Positions 14,075-17,439 of a stretch of 17,439 nt of DNA are shown here, piece by piece (position 1 is the first letter of the stretch; each line of letters begins with the position of its first letter). Position numbers and translations under genes: made by a program. The notes beneath the pieces were generated by a model, which was not told where the DNA came from, made no database searches, and saw nothing but the letters and a program-made list of their open reading frames with translations. Source of the DNA: JAYWAM01 sp043782425 (lineage in GTDB: Bacteria; Pseudomonadota; Gammaproteobacteria; Burkholderiales; Usitatibacteraceae); the NCBI GenBank assembly GCA_043782425.1, contig JAYWAM010000097.1, positions 1-17,439 on the forward strand. The letters are read 5' to 3'.

Positions 14075-14752
14075 ATGTCTGAAGTCCAAGAAACTCCTGC
14101 AACCCCTAGCGCGCTGGCCATTGCGCCAATGGGACTACTTTGGCTGGGGCTGGCGGCGGGCTATATGGCCGCTTCGACCAGCGGCCATCGCGCCCTGGCG
14201 CTGGGTGTTATCGGTTTGATGGCCGGGGCGCTGCTGGCGGCATCTGGCCGTCGCGTGCTGGGCGCGCTAGCTGGCCTGACTCTGGCGGGCGCGAGTCTGT
14301 ACTGGGCGGATTCGATGTTAGTAGTCGTCTATATCCCGCCGCTTGCGGCATTCGCCTTCATGGCATATTTCTTTCTGCGCACGCTGCGAGGCGGTGCAGA
14401 TCCGCTGATAACACGCGTGGCGCGCAAAGAACATCCCGATCTGCCCTTGGAAATGGCGCGTTACACACGCACGCTCACCTGGGCATGGTCGCTGTGTTTT
14501 GTGTTTCTATTTCTGGTCGCGCTGGTGCTGGCGCCGCTTTTGCCGCTGGATTCATGGTCGCGCTGGGTGCACGGCTTGGGGTATGTCGTGCCGAGTCTAT
14601 TATTCCTTGGCGAATATATCTATCGGCATCAGCGCTTTCCACATCGCTCACATGGCTCGCTGGCGCTATTGGTGCTCAATTGTGTCGCTGTGAGCAAAGA
14701 GGCAGCCACTGCTTTGAACGCTCACCACCCACAAGAACCCAAGCCAAAGTGA
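14075..14752 (+). CDS. COG4648-type polytopic membrane protein of polyene cluster
   Basis: From ATG 14075 this is a 225-residue hydrophobic protein with about six membrane segments, among them LLWLGLAAGYMAAS, ALALGVIGLMAGALLAA, MLVVVYIPPLAAFAFMAYFF, WAWSLCFVFLFLVALVLAP and VVPSLLFLGEYIY. A FPHRSHGSLA motif follows the last segments. Proteins of this type usually lie between the ACP and the AMP-ligase in aryl-polyene-like clusters; their biochemical role is unknown to me. A TTG at 14039 would extend the protein by 12 residues. Neither start has a good ribosome-binding site. The stop overlaps a possible GTG start of the next gene (GTGA at 14749-14752), showing close coupling. Confidence 0.75.
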   Translation: MSEVQETPATPSALAIAPMGLLWLGLAAGYMAASTSGHRALALGVIGLMAGALLAASGRRVLGALAGLTLAGASLYWADSMLVVVYIPPLAAFAFMAYFFLRTLRGGADPLITRVARKEHPDLPLEMARYTRTLTWAWSLCFVFLFLVALVLAPLLPLDSWSRWVHGLGYVVPSLLFLGEYIYRHQRFPHRSHGSLALLVLNCVAVSKEAATALNAHHPQEPKPK

Positions 14753-14754
14753 AC

Positions 14755-16494
14755 ATGCTGCCGCTCTTAAGACATCGCGCCCCCGGCGACGCCGTTTTGC
14801 TGAGCGCCGCAGGTGAAGTGACGGCGGCGGCATTTTTAGCCCAGGTAAATGGCTTGGCGCAGGCGCTGCCCGCCAGCCAATTTGTCATCAACCTGTGCGA
14901 AACGCGTCACGGCTTTATGCTGGGCTTTGCCGCTGCGTTGTTACGCGGCCAGACTTCTCTGTTGCCGCCCGGCCAGGGGCGCGGCGACTGGGAACAGTTG
15001 CTACAGCAGTATCCCAGCGCCTATTTGTTGAGCGATGCGTTGCCCAACGCTGCGACATCTGGCGCGCAGAACGTTTTTGACCTCAGCCCGTTTTTCGCCA
15101 TCGGCGCTACAGCGACCATGCAAATAGCGCAGATTGACAACGCGCACAAAGCCGCCATTTTGTTCACCTCTGGCAGTACCGGACAGCCTGGCGCGCATAG
15201 CAAAACCTGGGGACAGCTTTGCCGCGGCGCCGCGAGCCTGGCGGCAGCCCTGAAGTGGCCGGACTATCCATCCTGCGCCGTGGTGGGAAGTGTTCCTGCG
15301 CAACATATGTTCGGTCTTGAGACCACGGTAATGTTGCCGTGGTACACCGGGGTGGCGGTGCACGCGCAGAAACCGCTGTTGCCTGCGGATCTCGAAATAG
15401 TTTTGCAGCAATGCGCGCGACCAAACTGGTGGATGACAACTCCCATGCATCTGCGTGCGGCCTTGCAAGCCGCTGTGGCGTTGCCTGGGCTGGAAAGCGT
15501 GGTGGCCTCGACCATGAGCCTGCCTGGTGCGCTGGCGGGCGCCGCAGAGGCGGCATGGCAGGTACCTATCATGGAGGTTTATGGTTCGACCGAAACCGGG
15601 GCGCTGGCGCTGCGGCGCACTGCCGCCGAGACCACCTGGACACCCTTGGCCGGCGTTTCGCTGTGGCGCGAGGGGGAGGCTGGCGAGCAGCACGTATGGG
15701 CCAAGGGCGCGCATGTCGGGCCTGCGGTGCAGCTTGGCGACGAACTCGAACTGCATCCCGATGGTCGCTTCTTGTGGCTCGGGCGCTCAAGTGATTTGAT
15801 TAAGGTGGGCGGCAAGCGCGCCTCGTTGGCGGCGCTCAACCAGCATTTGATAGATGTTCCGGGTGTTGATGACGGCGTGTATTTTTTTCCACAGGAGACC
15901 CACTCCAATGCGCCGCAACGGCCGCTGGCGTTCTATGTGTCGGCGACGCTCGCTCCCCACGAGGTTTTGATAATTTTGCGTCAGCGTATGGACCCGCTGT
16001 TTGTGCCGCGCCCGTTGTATCGCGTGGCGCAATTGCCGAGAAACGCCAATGGCAAGCTGCCGCAAGCGGCGCTGGTTAATTTGCTCGACCAATGTAGGAC
16101 GCAATGTAAAGCGCCAGGCAAAGCGCAACACAGCCAGGTCGTGCCGACGTGCGCTGCACAAGGCGCCACGCAGCGCGTGGTGGCGGCCTCTCACCCAGCT
16201 TTGCCCGGACACTTTCCGGGCGATCCTCTAGTGCCCGGCGTCATCATTCTTGAGCACGTAACGCAAGCCATAGACGCGCGTTTTCCACACATCGCTTTGG
16301 GCGCATTGCTCAGCGCGCGTTTCCATGCGCCGCTCAGGCCAGGCGAAGATTTTTGCGTTGCAGCGCAACTGCGCGATGTACAAGTGCGTTTTGAAGTGCG
16401 TAGCGCAGTTGCACCGGACGGGCCAGGTGTGTTGATCGCGAGCGGCCAGTGGGAATGTCGCGCATTGAATGGCGTCGTTACGGCAAAAGTATGA
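14755..16494 (+). CDS. AMP-dependent ligase fused to FabA/FabZ-like hotdog dehydratase
   Basis: This 579-residue fusion protein joins an ANL-superfamily adenylating enzyme to a hotdog dehydratase. Residues 1 to about 440 carry the ATP-binding loop LFTSGSTGQPGAHSKTW (136-152), YGSTETG (276-282), a WLGRSSDLIKVGGKR hinge region and the catalytic Lys434 in NANGKLPQ. By analogy with aryl-polyene ligases it may load an aryl acid starter such as 4-hydroxybenzoate onto the ACP. A Pro/Ala/Gln linker leads to the dehydratase (about 470-579) with HPALPGHFPGDPLVPGV and ILEHVTQ. The putative catalytic pair is His486 and Glu500, the same 14-residue spacing as in FabZ. In many APE clusters these are separate genes. 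ATG 14755 is preferred; GTG 14749 is possible. The stop overlaps the next ATG by four bases. Confidence 0.85.
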   Translation: MLPLLRHRAPGDAVLLSAAGEVTAAAFLAQVNGLAQALPASQFVINLCETRHGFMLGFAAALLRGQTSLLPPGQGRGDWEQLLQQYPSAYLLSDALPNAATSGAQNVFDLSPFFAIGATATMQIAQIDNAHKAAILFTSGSTGQPGAHSKTWGQLCRGAASLAAALKWPDYPSCAVVGSVPAQHMFGLETTVMLPWYTGVAVHAQKPLLPADLEIVLQQCARPNWWMTTPMHLRAALQAAVALPGLESVVASTMSLPGALAGAAEAAWQVPIMEVYGSTETGALALRRTAAETTWTPLAGVSLWREGEAGEQHVWAKGAHVGPAVQLGDELELHPDGRFLWLGRSSDLIKVGGKRASLAALNQHLIDVPGVDDGVYFFPQETHSNAPQRPLAFYVSATLAPHEVLIILRQRMDPLFVPRPLYRVAQLPRNANGKLPQAALVNLLDQCRTQCKAPGKAQHSQVVPTCAAQGATQRVVAASHPALPGHFPGDPLVPGVIILEHVTQAIDARFPHIALGALLSARFHAPLRPGEDFCVAAQLRDVQVRFEVRSAVAPDGPGVLIASGQWECRALNGVVTAKV

Positions 16495-17384
16495 GGCAAC
16501 ACTGGCGTGAGCAGCACGAGCGCGGCAGCCGCAATGCAATCCGGCTGATTATCTGGCTGGCTGTGCATGGCGGCAGAGCATTGTGCCGCGTACTGCTGGC
16601 GCCTATCTGCGCCTATTTTTTCCTGACTGCGCCATTGACGCGGCGCGCCTCGCAGGCGTTTCTGCACCGCGCACTGGGCAGGCGCGCGATCTGGCGCGAC
16701 ACCTTCAAACATTTATTCGTGTTCGCCACCACATTGCTGGATCGCGTTTATCTGCTGCAAGGAAGGCAGCGCGAATTGAGCATAGAGGTAAGCAACGAGG
16801 CGGCATTCTGGCAGGCCCTGGCGGCGGGACGCGGCTGTCTGCTGCTCGGATCGCATCTGGGCAGTTTTGAAATGCTCAGCATTATCGGCAGTGTGGAAAA
16901 AAAACTCGTCATCAACGTGGTGATGCATCTGGACGATAGCGCGAGTCTGCGCAAGCTGTTGGCCAGCGCGCAGCATACGCTACCCTACAACTTGATTCCA
17001 CTCGGTCATCCAGGCTCTATGCTGCAAGTGAAGGAATGTCTTGCGCGCGGAGAGGTGGTGGGAATTCTCGCAGATCGAGTTTTCGGAGACGAGCCGACAC
17101 AAAGTCTTCCGTTTCTGGGGCAAGCTGCACGTTTTTCTCTCAGCCCCTTGCGCCTGGCGAAAATAACCGGCGCGCCGGTGGTGATGGTGTTCGGCCTGTT
17201 TCGCGGCGGTCGCCGCTACGAGATTGTTTTCGAAACCCTGGCAGAGCGCATCGAAGGCGCGGAAAATGCAAAACTGGCGGGTCTGATACCTTATCTACAG
17301 TCCTACGTCACATGCCTGGAGCGCCAGGCGCGGCGCTGTCCCTATAACTGGTTTAATTTTTACGACTTCTGGCGTGAAATATAG
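16491..17384 (+). CDS. LpxL/HtrB-like acyltransferase of polyene cluster
   Basis: This 297-residue member of the lysophospholipid/lipid A acyltransferase family has a hydrophobic N-terminal region (about 17-48) as membrane anchor. The catalytic HxxxxE motif is GSHLGSFEML (His122, Glu127). Further family segments are VVGILADRVFG and the C-terminal CPYNWFNFYDFW. In aryl-polyene-type clusters such enzymes are thought to join the polyene acid to a lipid or sugar-lipid acceptor in the membrane; the substrate cannot be read from sequence. The frame is open from 16449, but ATG 16491 overlaps the fusion gene stop (ATGA) and gives a normal N-terminus. Confidence 0.85.
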   Translation: MRQHWREQHERGSRNAIRLIIWLAVHGGRALCRVLLAPICAYFFLTAPLTRRASQAFLHRALGRRAIWRDTFKHLFVFATTLLDRVYLLQGRQRELSIEVSNEAAFWQALAAGRGCLLLGSHLGSFEMLSIIGSVEKKLVINVVMHLDDSASLRKLLASAQHTLPYNLIPLGHPGSMLQVKECLARGEVVGILADRVFGDEPTQSLPFLGQAARFSLSPLRLAKITGAPVVMVFGLFRGGRRYEIVFETLAERIEGAENAKLAGLIPYLQSYVTCLERQARRCPYNWFNFYDFWREI

Positions 17385-17439
17385 CACCGATGTGCGCACC
17401 CGGAATTGCACAAAAAGGCGATCCGCGCAAAGACGCAAA
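17385..17439. other. Right edge, probable start of next gene out of view
   Basis: These 55 bases show no recognisable feature. An ATG at 17390 opens a frame (MCAPGIAQKGDPRKDA) running off the edge, but it has no ribosome-binding site and I cannot identify it. The next gene of the polyene cluster probably begins here or just beyond. Confidence 0.2.

Noticed and set aside
14140..14754. Long upstream extension of the ligase-dehydratase reading frame (to 14140)
   Set aside because: It overlaps the COG4648 membrane-protein gene in another frame, and its translation is Arg/Gly/Cys-rich with no ligase similarity. The ATG at 14755 gives the normal N-terminus.
15001..15756. 251-residue open frame on the minus strand inside the ligase gene
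   Set aside because: It is an Arg/Gln/Gly-rich shadow of the GC-rich coding strand with no recognisable domain. The plus-strand ligase motifs explain the region.

Overview
The window looks like chromosomal DNA of a Gram-negative proteobacterium, most likely a betaproteobacterium (Nitrosomonadales-like). This is an inference from gene order and protein style, because there is no rRNA or other taxonomic marker here. The order rluC - Rieske protein - RsmI-like methylase - maf/yceF - yceD - rpmF - plsX - fabH - fabD - fabG - acpP - fabF is, from memory, the conserved proteobacterial block linking ribosome maturation to type II fatty-acid synthesis. GC content is moderate (roughly mid-fifties by eye) and similar throughout the coding parts.

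Layout. Positions 1-428 hold the broken end of an unrecognised beta-rich protein and a gene-poor gap. Positions 429-1794 carry rluC and a small Rieske [2Fe-2S] protein. Positions 1888-4008 encode a membrane-anchored HAMP-PAS-GGDEF-EAL protein with both c-di-GMP catalytic motif sets intact. It converges, with a single base between the stop codons, on the minus-strand pair yceF (maf) and RsmI-like methylase (5322-4010). A divergent promoter near 5385-5413 begins the lipid block yceD-rpmF-plsX-fabH-fabD-fabG-acpP-fabF (5423-11527). That block is tightly packed, with overlaps at plsX/fabH and fabH/fabD. It makes L32, the PlsX acyl-phosphate donor for phospholipid synthesis, and the core initiation and elongation enzymes.

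Positions 11528-12555 form an accessory island. It contains three different inverted-repeat elements of the dispersed type and a HigB/HigA-like toxin-antitoxin pair. The toxin gene is interrupted by one in-frame TGA while the antitoxin is intact. A minus-strand soluble diguanylate cyclase (13575-12556) follows.

From 13752 to the right edge runs a compact plus-strand operon: a specialised acyl carrier protein, a COG4648-type membrane protein, an AMP-ligase fused to a FabA/FabZ-like hotdog dehydratase, and an LpxL/HtrB-like acyltransferase. This is the usual front end of an aryl-polyene/xanthomonadin-type pigment cluster. The ketosynthases, ketoreductase and exporter expected for such a cluster would lie beyond the right edge. 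The secondary polyene pathway therefore sits close downstream of the primary fatty-acid operon, separated only by repeats, the toxin-antitoxin pair and the cyclase. No wholly new system is evident. The most notable points are the nonsense-interrupted toxin, the ligase-dehydratase fusion, the near-leaderless yceD promoter and the c-di-GMP gene divergent from the polyene operon.
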